A DNA stretch of 64,000 nucleotides from Prevotella sp. (GCA_017557405.1 JAFYYV010000025.1:1-64000); one strand, 5' to 3'; positions 47,114 to 58,234 are shown, numbered from the stretch's first letter. Made by a program: numbers and translations. Notes: generated from the letters alone by a model not told the origin.

Positions 47114-47121
47114 TACCTTTG
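47114..47121 (+). promoter_or_regulatory. Probable -7 element of rpoD
   Basis: TACCTTTG at 47114-47121 lies 79 bases before the start codon at 47201. A TTTG with ideal spacing is not seen. The nearest is at 47078-47081, 32 bases away. Confidence 0.45.
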
Positions 47122-47200
47122 CAAGGTTTTAGGGATTATATTCAGTTATTTGCTTGATTTTCAAATAGTTAGTTAGAAGTTAGTAAGAAAAGGAGTAAGG

Positions 47201-48073
47201 ATGAGACAATTAAAAATTCAGAAAAGTATTACTAACCGCTCCAGCGAGGCTCTTGATAAGTACCTCGTGGAGATTGGTCGTGCCCCACTGATTTCGATTG
47301 ATGAGGAAATTGAATTGGCTCAAAAAATTAAGAAAGGTGGTCCTGAAGGAGAGAGGGCCAAAGACAAACTAGTGACTGCTAATTTACGTTTTGTTGTTTC
47401 TGTTGCTAAGCAATACCAGCATCAAGGGCTTACCCTGACCGACCTTATTGATGAGGGAAACATTGGGTTGATCAAGGCTGCACAGAAATTCGATGAAACA
47501 CGTGGTTTTAAGTTCATCTCCTATGCTGTTTGGTGGATTCGTCAGAGTATTCTGCAAGCAATTGCCGAACAGAGTCGTATTGTGCGTTTGCCGCTGAATC
47601 AGGTTGGTTCGTTGAACAAGATCAATCACGAGATAAACAAATTCGAACAAGAGAACCAACGTCAGCCTTCTGTATCGGAATTGTCTGACGCTACAAAACT
47701 CGATGAAGAGAAAATTGGACAAAGCTTGATGGCAGATGGTCATCATGTCAGCATTGACGCCCCATTCCAGGATGGTGAAGACAACTGTATGCTTGATGTA
47801 ATGCCTTCAGGTGATGACAGCCGTACCGACCGTCAAGTGGATCATGAATCAATGGCTCTTGAACTCAATTCAGTGCTCACTAAAGTACTGAAAGAGAGAG
47901 AAATAACCATCATTCGTGAATGTTTTGGTATAGGTTGCCACGAGAAAGGATTAGAGGAAATTGGCGACCAGCTTGGACTTACACGTGAGCGTGTTCGTCA
48001 GATTCGTGAAAAGAGTATTGCCAAGTTGCGCGATAGTGGAAACGCCAAGATCCTGATGAAATATCTCGGATAA
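47201..48073 (+). CDS. rpoD: RNA polymerase primary sigma factor, Bacteroidetes type
   Basis: The housekeeping sigma factor that recognises the -33/-7 promoters seen throughout this window. The 290-residue protein lacks region 1.1 and the long non-conserved region. Region 1.2 is at 15-45 (LDKYLVEIGRAPLIS), region 2.2 at DLIDEGNIGLIKAAQKFD, 2.4 at FKFISYAVWWIRQSI, and region 4.2 at LGLTRERVRQIREKSIAKLR. Length fits the Bacteroidetes form. It is transcribed alone, with a terminator at 48127-48173. Confidence 0.96.
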   Translation: MRQLKIQKSITNRSSEALDKYLVEIGRAPLISIDEEIELAQKIKKGGPEGERAKDKLVTANLRFVVSVAKQYQHQGLTLTDLIDEGNIGLIKAAQKFDETRGFKFISYAVWWIRQSILQAIAEQSRIVRLPLNQVGSLNKINHEINKFEQENQRQPSVSELSDATKLDEEKIGQSLMADGHHVSIDAPFQDGEDNCMLDVMPSGDDSRTDRQVDHESMALELNSVLTKVLKEREITIIRECFGIGCHEKGLEEIGDQLGLTRERVRQIREKSIAKLRDSGNAKILMKYLG

Positions 48074-48126
48074 AAAACAATATTTATATTGGGGTGTGAA
48101 ACGATGAACACCTCCCTATTTGCAAG

Positions 48127-48173
48127 CATCCTCATCTTATGAAAACAAGGTGAGGATGTTTTCTTTTTATTTT
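48127..48173 (+). terminator. Rho-independent terminator after rpoD
   Basis: CATCCTCATCTT at 48127-48138 pairs with AAGGTGAGGATG at 48147-48158, followed by a T-rich run to 48173. Confidence 0.82.
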
Positions 48174-48196
48174 GTCAAAAAAATGTTGGTGAAAAG

Positions 48197-48227
48197 TTGA
48201 ATTTTCACTATTATTTCACTATCTTTG
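48197..48227 (+). promoter_or_regulatory. Promoter leading to a near-leaderless mRNA
   Basis: TTG at 48197-48199 and TATCTTTG at 48220-48227 are 20 bases apart. The start codon at 48234 is only 7 bases from the -7 element, so transcription would begin at or a few bases before the ATG. Confidence 0.6.
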
Positions 48228-48233
48228 CATGTC

Positions 48234-50291
48234 ATGAAAACATACCATCGTATACTAACTATGCTTTTGGCACTTTGTCTGCCATTTGCTGGTGCAACAG
48301 CCAAGGTGCGCCCAGACACCATGATGTTGCATCGGATATACGGGTATGCTTCAACGGTGGATACGAGTGAGATTAGTGGTACTTACACCTATGCTTATCA
48401 TCGTTTTGAGATTTCTGTTCCTAAACGCAACATCACACTGATGGCGGTTCCAACGATGTATGGAATTGCTAATCGTGAGGCTCGCACATTCGTAGGTGAG
48501 TTTTACGATCGTGTGGATTTTGAAGCTTATGGTAAATTCAAGAAACATCGCCTTTTGGAAATCAATACCATTCCACATCGGCGAAACACTTTTACAACCA
48601 TTCAGAAATACTTGGGGCCTGAATTGTATGACATCACGATGGTGAATGGCAATTTGCTCTCCCCTTTTCATAGAAGCAATAAGAAGTTCTATAAAATGAA
48701 ATTCGCCTTCTTGCTCGATGGAACCGTGAGAATTACATTCAAACCCACCATCAACAACACCCAATTGGTGGAAGGAAGTGCTTTGGTGGATTATGAAACA
48801 GGCAGAATCATCCAAACCGAGTTCAAGGGAGAATTCGATATGATTCATTTTCATTTGAGCCTCGATATGGGTGACAAAGGTTTTCATTCATTGCTGCCAG
48901 TAAAGTGCCATTTGGAAGGGATTTTCAATTTCATGGGAAGCAAGACCACCTGTAACTACTATGCATTTTACAACCAACACACAGAAATACCCGATTCGTT
49001 GAATCGTAGTTATGATCGAGCTTTGATGGAGATGGTACGCCCAGAGCCATTACCTGATAACATCGCCCCTCTCATCGAGGATTATTTGGCCAAGCAAGAG
49101 GCAAAAGACCGGGAAAAACAAGAAGACACTATACCCCACCCTAAGAAAAAGAATATAGCCAAAACCATCTTTTGGGATATCTTGGGCGATCATCTGTTGA
49201 ATCGAACAAAAGCATCATTCGGCGCGAACGATCAAGGACAGTTTCGCATAGGCCCCATATTGAATCCACTCTATTTGGATTATAGCCAAAGAAAAGGAAT
49301 CACCTACAAGTTTGATTTCAGAGCAAGCTACAATTTCACTCCTAACCGCGACATCACATTCCGTTTCAAATCCGGATACAGATTCAAACTTCATCAGTTA
49401 TATTTCAACATTCCTATTCGTTTCAATTACAACAAACGACGACACGGGTTTATAGCCATTGACATAAACGATGGTGCTCGAATCTATAGTTCGGAGATTC
49501 TCAACGAAGTACAAAGGGAAACTGACACTGACACGATAGAATGGAACAAATTGCAACTCGACTATTTTCGTGACACTTATATGAAAGTGTACAACAATTA
49601 CGATATTTCCGACTATTGGAGTTTCGAGGTGGGTTTCACATTCCATAATCGCCGTCCTGTCAATCCAGCTGCTTTTGAATTGTTCAACAAACCCAAATAC
49701 TATCGTTCGGCTGCTCCGCGAATGGAATGGCAATATCGTCCTTGGGGATGGAATGGACCTGTGTTCACGTTGGATTATGAGCGAAGTTTTAATAAGTTTT
49801 TGAAGTCGAACACAAGTTACGAACGTTGGGAGATTGACGGATCCTACATTCATCGAATGAAAAGTCTGCAATCTTTATCCATGAGATTGGGTGCGGGATT
49901 ATATACTGCCAAGGAAGGGCGGCAATATTTTCTCGATTTCACGAATTTCCGCGAGAACAACATTCCTGGCGGATGGAACGATGATTGGAGCGGTGAATTT
50001 GAATTGCTTCGTAGTTCGTGGTACAATTCATCAAAATACTACATCAGAAGCAATGCCACCTACGAGTCTCCTCTACTGTTGTCGAGTTGGATACCGTGGG
50101 CAGGACATTTCATTGAAATGGAACGAATCTATCTGAGTGTCCTCACTGTCACTAACTTGCACCCATACATCGAATTTGGATATGGATTCACAACCCGATT
50201 GGTATCTGTAGGAGCGTTTACATCAAATAAGAACGGTAGATTCGATGGTATCGGTTTTAAATTTGGATTTGAATTGTTTAGAAAATGGTAA
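48234..50291 (+). CDS. DUF5686-like outer membrane barrel protein
   Basis: A 685-residue protein with a signal peptide (about 1-23, cleavage after ATA). The first 260 residues are strand-rich and soluble. From about 310 to the end alternating aromatic strands (e.g. YKFDFRASYNFTPN, GYRFKLHQLYFN) form a predicted barrel, ending in GFGFEL-type FKFGFELFRKW. The pattern recalls the Bacteroidetes DUF5686/carboxypeptidase-regulatory family. ATG 48234 is used; the TTG at 48225 lies inside the promoter and cannot be the start. Function unknown. Its stop overlaps the addA start (TAATG). Confidence 0.8.
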   Translation: MKTYHRILTMLLALCLPFAGATAKVRPDTMMLHRIYGYASTVDTSEISGTYTYAYHRFEISVPKRNITLMAVPTMYGIANREARTFVGEFYDRVDFEAYGKFKKHRLLEINTIPHRRNTFTTIQKYLGPELYDITMVNGNLLSPFHRSNKKFYKMKFAFLLDGTVRITFKPTINNTQLVEGSALVDYETGRIIQTEFKGEFDMIHFHLSLDMGDKGFHSLLPVKCHLEGIFNFMGSKTTCNYYAFYNQHTEIPDSLNRSYDRALMEMVRPEPLPDNIAPLIEDYLAKQEAKDREKQEDTIPHPKKKNIAKTIFWDILGDHLLNRTKASFGANDQGQFRIGPILNPLYLDYSQRKGITYKFDFRASYNFTPNRDITFRFKSGYRFKLHQLYFNIPIRFNYNKRRHGFIAIDINDGARIYSSEILNEVQRETDTDTIEWNKLQLDYFRDTYMKVYNNYDISDYWSFEVGFTFHNRRPVNPAAFELFNKPKYYRSAAPRMEWQYRPWGWNGPVFTLDYERSFNKFLKSNTSYERWEIDGSYIHRMKSLQSLSMRLGAGLYTAKEGRQYFLDFTNFRENNIPGGWNDDWSGEFELLRSSWYNSSKYYIRSNATYESPLLLSSWIPWAGHFIEMERIYLSVLTVTNLHPYIEFGYGFTTRLVSVGAFTSNKNGRFDGIGFKFGFELFRKW

Positions 50292-53200
50292 TGAAAGATA
50301 ATACGATGAAAGCAATAGAAAAAAGAAAACCACTAGTTGTATATAAAGCGAGTGCTGGTTCGGGTAAAACCTTTAGGTTGGCCGTTGAATACATCAAGTT
50401 GCTCGTCAACAATCCGATGGCTTATAAGAACATCTTGGCAGTCACGTTCACAAACAAAGCCACCGAGGAGATGAAAATGCGCATTCTGAGTCAACTTTAT
50501 GGCATTTGGAAACGGTTGCCTGATTCTAAAGACTATATGGATAAGGTGACTGAAGAATTGGGCGTGACCGAGGAATATGCTTCTCAACGTGCACATGTTG
50601 CATTGAGCAACTTGATTCATAATTATAACTATTTCCGTGTGGAAACGATTGACTCGTTCTTCCAAAGCGTACTAAGAAATCTTGCTCGCGAATTGGAATT
50701 GACAGCCAATCTGCATATAGGTCTTAATGATCAACAAGTAGAACAACAAGCAGTTGATGAACTCATTGAGGGTCTCGATCACAACAGCAAGGAACTGTCG
50801 TGGATTCTTGATTTCATCAATGAGAACATAGATGAAGACAAAACATGGAATGTCATCAGGGAAATCAAGAAGTTTGGTGAGAACATCTTCAAGGACATCT
50901 ACAAATCGCATTCGAAAGAACTCGATGGCCTTATGGAAGAAAAGGACTTTTTCACTGAATATACTAAATTGTTACGTGAAATTCGTGCAAAAGCCAAACA
51001 GAAACTTGATGAAAAAGCTAAATCGTTCTTTAATGTGTTGGATAAAAATGGACTCACCATCGATGATTTTTCCTATGGAAAAGGTGGTGTTTGTGGTTAT
51101 TTCTTGAAACTCCAGAATGGTGTCTATGACAAGAAAGAGCTAGTGACTAGTCGAGTGGAGAATGCGATGAATGACCCGATGAAATGGTTGTCAAAAGCTA
51201 ATCAGAATCCCAATTCCCAAGCATATTGCGCCGTTCAATCCGTTTTGTTCAATTTACTTAACGACACTGAGGCAGTTCGCATTCAACAAGCTCATTTGTA
51301 TAAGTCGGCAGACCTCACATTGAAATACATGAATCAACTGCGTTTGTTGAACAGCATTAGTGATAAGGTGAGAGATTTGAATAAATCCGCCAATCGCTTC
51401 CTGTTGAGTGACACTCAATCGTTGCTTCATGAACTGATTCAAGATTCCGATTCGCCATTCATATTCGAAAAGATTGGCACACAACTCGAACATGTGATGA
51501 TAGATGAATTCCAGGATACAAGTACAGTTCAATGGGAGAATTTCAAGGTGTTGTTGAAAGAATGTCTGAGTCATGAAGGTTCACAAGACCTCATTGTGGG
51601 TGATGTGAAACAAAGTATCTATCGTTGGCGTTCAGGTGATTGGCGTTTGTTGAACAACATCGAACAAGAATTCTCGAGTGAACAAATGCAAGCATTGCCT
51701 CTTGATATCAATTATCGTTCATGCTCGAACATCATCAAATTCAACAATGCGTTTTTCACAACCGCAAGTAATTTGGAACACAACGGATTAGCAGCTGATA
51801 ATCCTGATGAAGCACCGCAAGTGAAAAAAGCATACAAGGATGTTGTTCAGAAAGAACGTAAGGGCTTGCCTGATGAAGGATTGGTAAGAATAAAGCTTAT
51901 CTCTCCTGAGAATTATCATGAGGAAATGCTGAAGATGACCAAAGAACAAATCTCTGAACTCATTGACAACGGTATTCCAGCTAACAAGATCGCGATATTA
52001 GTGCGTTCAAACCAAACAATCAAAGACATCGCCGAATACCTGATGCATGAAATGCCCGAACTGAAATTGGTTTCAGATGAAGCGTTCCAACTTGATGCAT
52101 CACTCTCGGTCAACATTTTGGTGGAAGCATTGCAGATGTTGGTTCATCGTGATAATCCACTCATCAAATCGAACCTGGCTAAAGCATACCAAAAGGTCAT
52201 CTTAAAGAACAAGGTTGATGACAATCAATTGTTTATTCTCAACGATGATGTGAATACACTCCTTCCACGAGCTTATGTTGACCATATGGATGAACTGCTA
52301 ACCTTGCCGATGTTTGATCTTGTGGAGAGACTCTACTCTATTTTCGGTCTTGATAATCTAGTTGATGAAAGTGCATATGTGTGTGCATTCTACGATCAGG
52401 TCAGCAATTATCTGGTAGATAATGTTGCTGACATCGATTCATTCATCGAGGCTTGGAACGATAACATTCATAAGAAAACCATCCAGAGCGATGAAATCGA
52501 TGGAATCAGACTTATCACCATTCACAAGAGTAAAGGATTGGAGTTCGATAATGTCATCATGCCGTTCTGTGATTGGAAACTTGAAAAATCATCGCTCATC
52601 TGGTGTCATCTCGATGATGAGGATGGTCCATTCAACAAGCTTCCCATCATACCGATTGACTTCAATGCCAAAAGAATGTCGGAAACAGTTTATGAAAACG
52701 ATTATCAACATGAACATCTGCAAAATGTTGTAGACAACTTAAACTTGCTTTATGTGGGGTTCACTCGTGCAGGAAACAATCTATTTGTGTTTGGAAGAAA
52801 AGGAATGAATGGAATACGATCACAAATCATCGAACAATGTCTTCCTGAAATTGCGAACAGTCTTCCAAATGTCCTCTTCAATAAAACTGATGACAAAGAT
52901 GCCCCCATCTCATTGGAATTTGGTGATTTGAAAACATCCAAGTCGCAAACCAACGAGAAAGAAACATCGAATGTCTTCAAACAACCAGTCAATACTATTC
53001 ATTTGCAAATCAAGTCTTTCGACAGCCCTGTTGAATTCAAGCAAAGCAAACAAAGCCGAGATTTCATTGAAGGAGATGAAGAAGAGGAAAAGCAGAAGAG
53101 TTACATTCGGATGGGAAACATTCTTCATAACCTTTTCTCAACTATTCGAACAAGCAAAGATATTCCACAGGCATTGGGACAATTGGAAGCGCAAGGAGTC

Positions 53201-53545
53201 TTATATGATGAGAATGTCTCGAAGGACAAACTCATGGAATTGTTGAAAGATAGATTGCAAAACGAAAGAGTAGCAGATTGGTTCTCTGACCGCTGGACAC
53301 TTTATAACGAATGTAGCATTTTGTCTGTCAACCCAATATCAAACGAAGTTGTTGAACAAAGACCTGACCGCGTGATGATAGATGGGAATGAGGTCGTTGT
53401 GGTGGATTTCAAATTTGGCCGCCCACGTACTGAATACCACACTCAAGTCCGTCACTATATGTCCCTGTTATCTGATATGGGTTATCAGAATGTAAAAGGT
53501 TATCTTTGGTTTGTATACAGTAATAAAATTGAAGAAGTAAAATGA
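50291..53545 (+). CDS. addA: AddA-type helicase-nuclease subunit (double-strand break repair)
   Basis: First subunit of the AddAB complex, which processes DNA ends for RecA loading. The 1084 residues carry SF1 helicase motifs: Walker A KASAGSGKTFRL near residue 20, AVTFTNKATEEMKMR, IDEFQDTS (Walker B), VGDVKQSIYRWRSGD and TIHKSKGLEFDNVIMP. The C-terminal PD-(D/E)XK nuclease domain is seen as MGNILHNLFS..QRPDRVMIDGNEVVVVDFKFG (in two separate motifs). ATG 50291 overlaps the preceding stop by one base; ATG 50285 is also possible. The stop overlaps addB as ATGA. The order addA-addB is the reverse of Bacillus. Confidence 0.92.
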   Translation: MKDNTMKAIEKRKPLVVYKASAGSGKTFRLAVEYIKLLVNNPMAYKNILAVTFTNKATEEMKMRILSQLYGIWKRLPDSKDYMDKVTEELGVTEEYASQRAHVALSNLIHNYNYFRVETIDSFFQSVLRNLARELELTANLHIGLNDQQVEQQAVDELIEGLDHNSKELSWILDFINENIDEDKTWNVIREIKKFGENIFKDIYKSHSKELDGLMEEKDFFTEYTKLLREIRAKAKQKLDEKAKSFFNVLDKNGLTIDDFSYGKGGVCGYFLKLQNGVYDKKELVTSRVENAMNDPMKWLSKANQNPNSQAYCAVQSVLFNLLNDTEAVRIQQAHLYKSADLTLKYMNQLRLLNSISDKVRDLNKSANRFLLSDTQSLLHELIQDSDSPFIFEKIGTQLEHVMIDEFQDTSTVQWENFKVLLKECLSHEGSQDLIVGDVKQSIYRWRSGDWRLLNNIEQEFSSEQMQALPLDINYRSCSNIIKFNNAFFTTASNLEHNGLAADNPDEAPQVKKAYKDVVQKERKGLPDEGLVRIKLISPENYHEEMLKMTKEQISELIDNGIPANKIAILVRSNQTIKDIAEYLMHEMPELKLVSDEAFQLDASLSVNILVEALQMLVHRDNPLIKSNLAKAYQKVILKNKVDDNQLFILNDDVNTLLPRAYVDHMDELLTLPMFDLVERLYSIFGLDNLVDESAYVCAFYDQVSNYLVDNVADIDSFIEAWNDNIHKKTIQSDEIDGIRLITIHKSKGLEFDNVIMPFCDWKLEKSSLIWCHLDDEDGPFNKLPIIPIDFNAKRMSETVYENDYQHEHLQNVVDNLNLLYVGFTRAGNNLFVFGRKGMNGIRSQIIEQCLPEIANSLPNVLFNKTDDKDAPISLEFGDLKTSKSQTNEKETSNVFKQPVNTIHLQIKSFDSPVEFKQSKQSRDFIEGDEEEEKQKSYIRMGNILHNLFSTIRTSKDIPQALGQLEAQGVLYDENVSKDKLMELLKDRLQNERVADWFSDRWTLYNECSILSVNPISNEVVEQRPDRVMIDGNEVVVVDFKFGRPRTEYHTQVRHYMSLLSDMGYQNVKGYLWFVYSNKIEEVK

Positions 53546-56412
53546 ACACATCTTTTTTGACATACGTCGCACAAGACCTTATTGACAAATTTGGAACGAA
53601 TCTTTCAAGAGTTGCAGTTGTGTTTCCAAACAAACGAGCATCGTTGTTCATAAACGAGCAATTGGCTCGATTGGTGGACAAACCTATATGGAGTCCCAAT
53701 TACATCACTATCAGCGACTTGTTTAGAAAACATAGCACTTTGATAGTTGCCGACCCCATCAAACTCATTTGTGATCTCCACAAAGTCTTCACATCAATAA
53801 CAGGAATCGATGAAACACTCGACCATTTCTATGGATGGGGACAATTGTTGTTGTCCGATTTCGATGATGTTGATAAGAACATGGCAAATCCACATGAGGT
53901 ATTTGCGAATCTACGTGATATTCACGAAATGGACGATGTTTCTTATCTTACCGATGAACAAAAAGCTCTTTTGGCAAAATTCTTTGGAAACTTTTCTGAA
54001 GATCAAAACTCCATTCTCAAAGAAAGATTCCTTAAACTTTGGAATCATTTCAATGACATTTACACTGCATACAACCAACGGTTGGCTGAACAAGGTCTTG
54101 CTTATGAGGGGGCTCTCTATCGGCAAGTGGCTGAGAATGAAGACATCGAGTTCAATTATGACACTTACGTTTTTGTTGGATTCAACGTCCTACAAAAAGT
54201 GGAGCAGAAATTGTTCATGCGCTTGAAGAATGCTGGCAAGGCTCGTTTCTATTGGGATTTCGATAAATACTACATGAAGGGGAATAATGAAGGTGGTCAC
54301 TATATCAAACAATATTTGGCGCTTTTCCCCAATGAACTCGATAATAACAATGCCCATATTTACGACAATCTTTCCAAAAAGAAAGACATCACATTCATAT
54401 CCGCACCTACGGAGAACGTTCAAGCGCGATATGTGAGTCATTGGCTTCGTGAGAATGGACGAATTGAAGCAGGTAAACGAACTGCTATTGTGTTGTGTGA
54501 TGAAAGTCTGTTACAAACAGTTGTGCATTGTATTCCTCCAGAAGTTGAGAAAGTGAACATTACGACTGGTTATCCTCTCGCACAGTCTCCATTCTCTGCA
54601 TTGATAAGCACGCTTATTTCAATTCAAACGGAGAATATTGTACGCCAATCTGGTAAATATCGTTTGCGTCAGGTACTCAAGTTGTTGCGTCATCCTTATG
54701 CGAAATACATTTCTCCACGATTCCAGGAAATCATTGACGGCCTTAACGAACACAAGCAGTTCTATCCTTCGCGTGAATATTTGTCCATTGATGAAGGAAT
54801 GTCTCTTCTTTTCAAAGACATTCATGTAGCTGATGAACCACTTCCGTTATCAGTCGCCAAATGGTTGTTGCAGGTATTAAAGCATATTGGTGTGGAATCA
54901 CGTACAGTTGCCGACCCGTTTTTCCAAGAATCGCTTTTCCGCATGTACACGCTCATCAATCGACTTCACGAGCTCATGAGTAATGGCGATCTTGAAACCG
55001 ATATGCCAACATTCCAACGATTATTGACGCAACTTATTTCTGCTACATCCATTCCTTTCCACGGAGAACCAGCAGAAGGCATTCAAATCATGGGAGTTCT
55101 TGAAACACGTAACCTTGATTTCGATCATGTACTTGTACTTTCATGCAACGAGGGAAATATGCCCAAAGGAGTCAATGATGCCTCCTTCATCCCCTACACC
55201 ATTCGCAAGGCGTTTAACTTGACAACTATCGACCACAAAGTGGCCATCTATGCATATTATTTCCATCGCCTATTACAACGTGCTACCGATATTAATCTCT
55301 TATACAACAATGCGACAGAAGATGGACACACAGGCGAAATGAGTCGATTCATGTTGCAATTGATGGTTGAAAGTCCACACAATATCAAACGTGAAACCTT
55401 GCAGACAGGACAAGTTACTCAAGCTCCACATTTCGAGAATATCGAGAAGACGGATGCCGTAATGGATATACTACGAAAGTTGTCGTATCTGTCGCCTACA
55501 GCCATCAATCGATACATACGTTGCCAACTGACATTTTATTATAATGTGGTGGTGGGCATCAAAGAACCTATCGATACCGATGGTGATGAAATCGATGACC
55601 GCATATTCGGAAACATATTCCATTTGTCTGCCAAAAACATATACCAATACTTGTCTGCTCGTGGAAAAACCATCACAAAGACCGCGATTGAAGACTTCCT
55701 GAAGCATCCTACAAAGCTCAAAGAGATTGTTGACGATGCCTTCCGAAAGGAACTGTTCAATATAGAGAACAGCAGATTCCGCCCTGAATATAATGGTCTT
55801 CAACTGATTAATCGAGGTGTCATCATCAGATATCTCAAACAATTGCTCAACATTGACATGCGGCTTACTCCTTTTGAAATTATTGACGTTGAGCATACAG
55901 TCACAACTCCATTCATCATAAATATGGAGAACGGAGAGGATATTCCTATTAATATAGGTGGAATCATCGACCGATTGGACAAAGTGAAAGACAAAGAAGG
56001 AAAAGTGCGAATACGCGTACTTGACTATAAGACAGGCAAAAAGCCGTCTCAGCAAGTCTTGTCCATTGATGATGTATTTAGTGGAGTCAATATGAGTAAG
56101 AAGCATAGCGATTATTTCCTACAAGCCATGCTCTATTCTTCCATCGTATGTAATGACAAGAAATTGAATCCCACAGACATCGCCGTGAGTCCTGCTTTGC
56201 TATTCATTCAACATGCAGGAGCCGAGGATTATAACCCCATTTTGAAGATAGCGAATAAAGAGATTGATGATATACGTAAGGTGTACAATGAGTACATGCA
56301 AGGACTCCGTGAGGTCATAACTGAGATTTTCAACCCTGCTGTTCCATTCTCGCCAACCAACGATCGCGATACATGCACTCATTGTCCATATCGACAAATT
56401 TGCAACACGTAA
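53542..56412 (+). CDS. addB: AddB-type nuclease subunit with iron-sulfur staple
   Basis: The second subunit of AddAB. The 956 residues have a degenerate helicase-like front half (VAVVFPNKRASLFINEQL, lacking a good Walker A) and a C-terminal PD-(D/E)XK nuclease: GGIIDRLDKV then VLDYKTGKKP. The iron-sulfur cluster ligands of AddB are visible: one Cys in YIRCQLTFYY near residue 656 and C-x2-C-x5-C (CTHCPYRQIC) at the very end. So the nuclease and Fe-S staple appear intact. It shares a 4-base overlap with addA. Confidence 0.92.
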   Translation: MNTSFLTYVAQDLIDKFGTNLSRVAVVFPNKRASLFINEQLARLVDKPIWSPNYITISDLFRKHSTLIVADPIKLICDLHKVFTSITGIDETLDHFYGWGQLLLSDFDDVDKNMANPHEVFANLRDIHEMDDVSYLTDEQKALLAKFFGNFSEDQNSILKERFLKLWNHFNDIYTAYNQRLAEQGLAYEGALYRQVAENEDIEFNYDTYVFVGFNVLQKVEQKLFMRLKNAGKARFYWDFDKYYMKGNNEGGHYIKQYLALFPNELDNNNAHIYDNLSKKKDITFISAPTENVQARYVSHWLRENGRIEAGKRTAIVLCDESLLQTVVHCIPPEVEKVNITTGYPLAQSPFSALISTLISIQTENIVRQSGKYRLRQVLKLLRHPYAKYISPRFQEIIDGLNEHKQFYPSREYLSIDEGMSLLFKDIHVADEPLPLSVAKWLLQVLKHIGVESRTVADPFFQESLFRMYTLINRLHELMSNGDLETDMPTFQRLLTQLISATSIPFHGEPAEGIQIMGVLETRNLDFDHVLVLSCNEGNMPKGVNDASFIPYTIRKAFNLTTIDHKVAIYAYYFHRLLQRATDINLLYNNATEDGHTGEMSRFMLQLMVESPHNIKRETLQTGQVTQAPHFENIEKTDAVMDILRKLSYLSPTAINRYIRCQLTFYYNVVVGIKEPIDTDGDEIDDRIFGNIFHLSAKNIYQYLSARGKTITKTAIEDFLKHPTKLKEIVDDAFRKELFNIENSRFRPEYNGLQLINRGVIIRYLKQLLNIDMRLTPFEIIDVEHTVTTPFIINMENGEDIPINIGGIIDRLDKVKDKEGKVRIRVLDYKTGKKPSQQVLSIDDVFSGVNMSKKHSDYFLQAMLYSSIVCNDKKLNPTDIAVSPALLFIQHAGAEDYNPILKIANKEIDDIRKVYNEYMQGLREVITEIFNPAVPFSPTNDRDTCTHCPYRQICNT

Positions 56413-56467
56413 CTCTTTCTCAGTAATGCATCATTAAGAATGCCAACTGAAAAATGTCTTCCGTTAA

Positions 56468-56498
56468 TTGGATATATCCAAATAATTATGTATATTTG
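56468..56498 (+). promoter_or_regulatory. Promoter of the YidE/AspT-type transporter gene
   Basis: TTG at 56468-56470 and TATATTTG at 56491-56498 are 20 bases apart. The start codon at 56524 would leave a leader of about 20 bases. Confidence 0.7.
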
Positions 56499-56523
56499 CA
56501 ACCGATAAACAAATCACTTTTCT

Positions 56524-58221
56524 ATGGATTGGCTCATCAATTTATTCACGGCTACGGATTCAGTTGCACACATCATGTTGCTCTATGCCATAGTCATCTC
56601 GGTAGGTGTACTGCTGGGAAAAATCAAGGTTTGTGGCATCTCGCTCGGTGTGACATTCGTACTTTTTGCAGGTATCTTTGCTGGCCACATTGGTTTTACG
56701 GCTCCAACAAGCATCCTCACTTTTGTTCAGGACTTCGGGCTCATTCTCTTTGTATTCTGCATTGGTTTGCAAGTGGGTCCTGGCTTCTTCGAGAGTTTCC
56801 GAAAAGGTGGTGTTTCACTCAATCTGCTAGCTACAGCTATGATTCTGTTGAACATCGGGGTGATGTTTGCATGTTATTTTCTCTTCTTCGATACCAGCAA
56901 TAAAGCCAACCTTCCGATGATGGTGGGAACACTATATGGTGCTGTAACTAACACTCCTGGTCTTGGTGCGGCCAATGAAGCACTCAACTCGTTGGCTTCC
57001 CAATTCGATGGCGGGGTTCCACAAATTGCTTCTGGTTATGCTTGTGCCTATCCATTGGGTGTTGTGGGAATCATTGGAGCCACTATCGCCGTTCGCTATA
57101 TCTGCCGTATCGATCTTAATGCTGAAGAAGAGCAACTTAGTCAAGCTGAGGCTGAGAATCCTCATGAGAAACCACATCAGATGCACCTCAAGGTCAGCAA
57201 TAAGTACATTGCTGGTCGCACTTTGATGCAGATATCTGAATTCTTGAATCGTGATGTTGTTTGCACCCGAATTCTTCATGATGGGCAAATAATCATTCCT
57301 AATCGAGACTCCCTACTCTGTCTTGATGATGAAGTCCTTTTAGTTTGTGCTGAAAGCGATGCTGAAGCCATTCAGGCGTTTATAGGTCCGCTTCTCGAAG
57401 GTCCCGTTGAAATAGAAGAGAGCAAGCAACCGATGATTTCCAAGCGCATTATCGTCACAAATCCGAAAATGAATGGAAAAACTCTCGGTAAGATGCACTT
57501 TTCGAGCGTTTATGGTGTGAATGTGACTCGTATTACTAGACAAGGTATTGATCTTTTTGCCAGCCGCAACCACCACTTCCACGTGGGTGATAAGATTATG
57601 GTTGTAGGACCTGAAGACAATGTGAATCGTGTGGCAGATCTTATGGGTAACTCCATCAAACGCCTTGATCATCCCAACATTGCCACCATCTTCATCGGCA
57701 TCATCATTGGTATTCTCTTTGGAAGCCTCCCATTTGCTATTCCAGGAATGCCCGTTCCTTTGAAACTTGGTATTGCTGGAGGTCCGCTTATCATTGCTAT
57801 TCTCATTGGCCGCTTTGGCTATCGAATGAAATTGGTCACATACACCACCACATCAGCTAATATGATGCTTCGAGAAATCGGACTTGTCTTGTTCCTTGCG
57901 AGTGTGGGTGTGAAAGCTGGAGCAGACTTCTGGGAGACTGTTGTAGAAGGCGATGGATTGAAATACGTTTATACGGGTTTCCTGATTACGGTCATCCCCA
58001 TTCTTATCATTGGAACAATAGCTCGATTGCGCTACCATTTCAACTATTTCACCATTATGGGAATGTTGGCAGGAACATGTACCGATCCACCAGCATTGGC
58101 TTATGCCAACCAATGTTGTTCGCGTGAAGCTCCTGCAATCGGCTATTCCACCGTATATCCGCTCAGCATGTTCCTCCGCATATTTACTGCACAAATACTA
58201 GTGCTATTCTTCTGCGGTTGA
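56524..58221 (+). CDS. YidE/YbjL/AspT-family antiporter-like transporter
   Basis: A 565-residue inner-membrane protein: about five membrane segments, then two TrkA-C-like soluble domains (about 200-290 and 300-385; [42 protein letters not shown]), then about five or six more segments. This is the YidE/YbjL duplication architecture of the AAE family, which includes the aspartate-alanine exchanger AspT. The motifs [20 protein letters not shown] and [17 protein letters not shown] are typical. The substrate is not readable. It has its own promoter and a terminator at 58235-58275. Confidence 0.88.
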   Translation: MDWLINLFTATDSVAHIMLLYAIVISVGVLLGKIKVCGISLGVTFVLFAGIFAGHIGFTAPTSILTFVQDFGLILFVFCIGLQVGPGFFESFRKGGVSLNLLATAMILLNIGVMFACYFLFFDTSNKANLPMMVGTLYGAVTNTPGLGAANEALNSLASQFDGGVPQIASGYACAYPLGVVGIIGATIAVRYICRIDLNAEEEQLSQAEAENPHEKPHQMHLKVSNKYIAGRTLMQISEFLNRDVVCTRILHDGQIIIPNRDSLLCLDDEVLLVCAESDAEAIQAFIGPLLEGPVEIEESKQPMISKRIIVTNPKMNGKTLGKMHFSSVYGVNVTRITRQGIDLFASRNHHFHVGDKIMVVGPEDNVNRVADLMGNSIKRLDHPNIATIFIGIIIGILFGSLPFAIPGMPVPLKLGIAGGPLIIAILIGRFGYRMKLVTYTTTSANMMLREIGLVLFLASVGVKAGADFWETVVEGDGLKYVYTGFLITVIPILIIGTIARLRYHFNYFTIMGMLAGTCTDPPALAYANQCCSREAPAIGYSTVYPLSMFLRIFTAQILVLFFCG

Positions 58222-58234
58222 ATAAACATACAAT

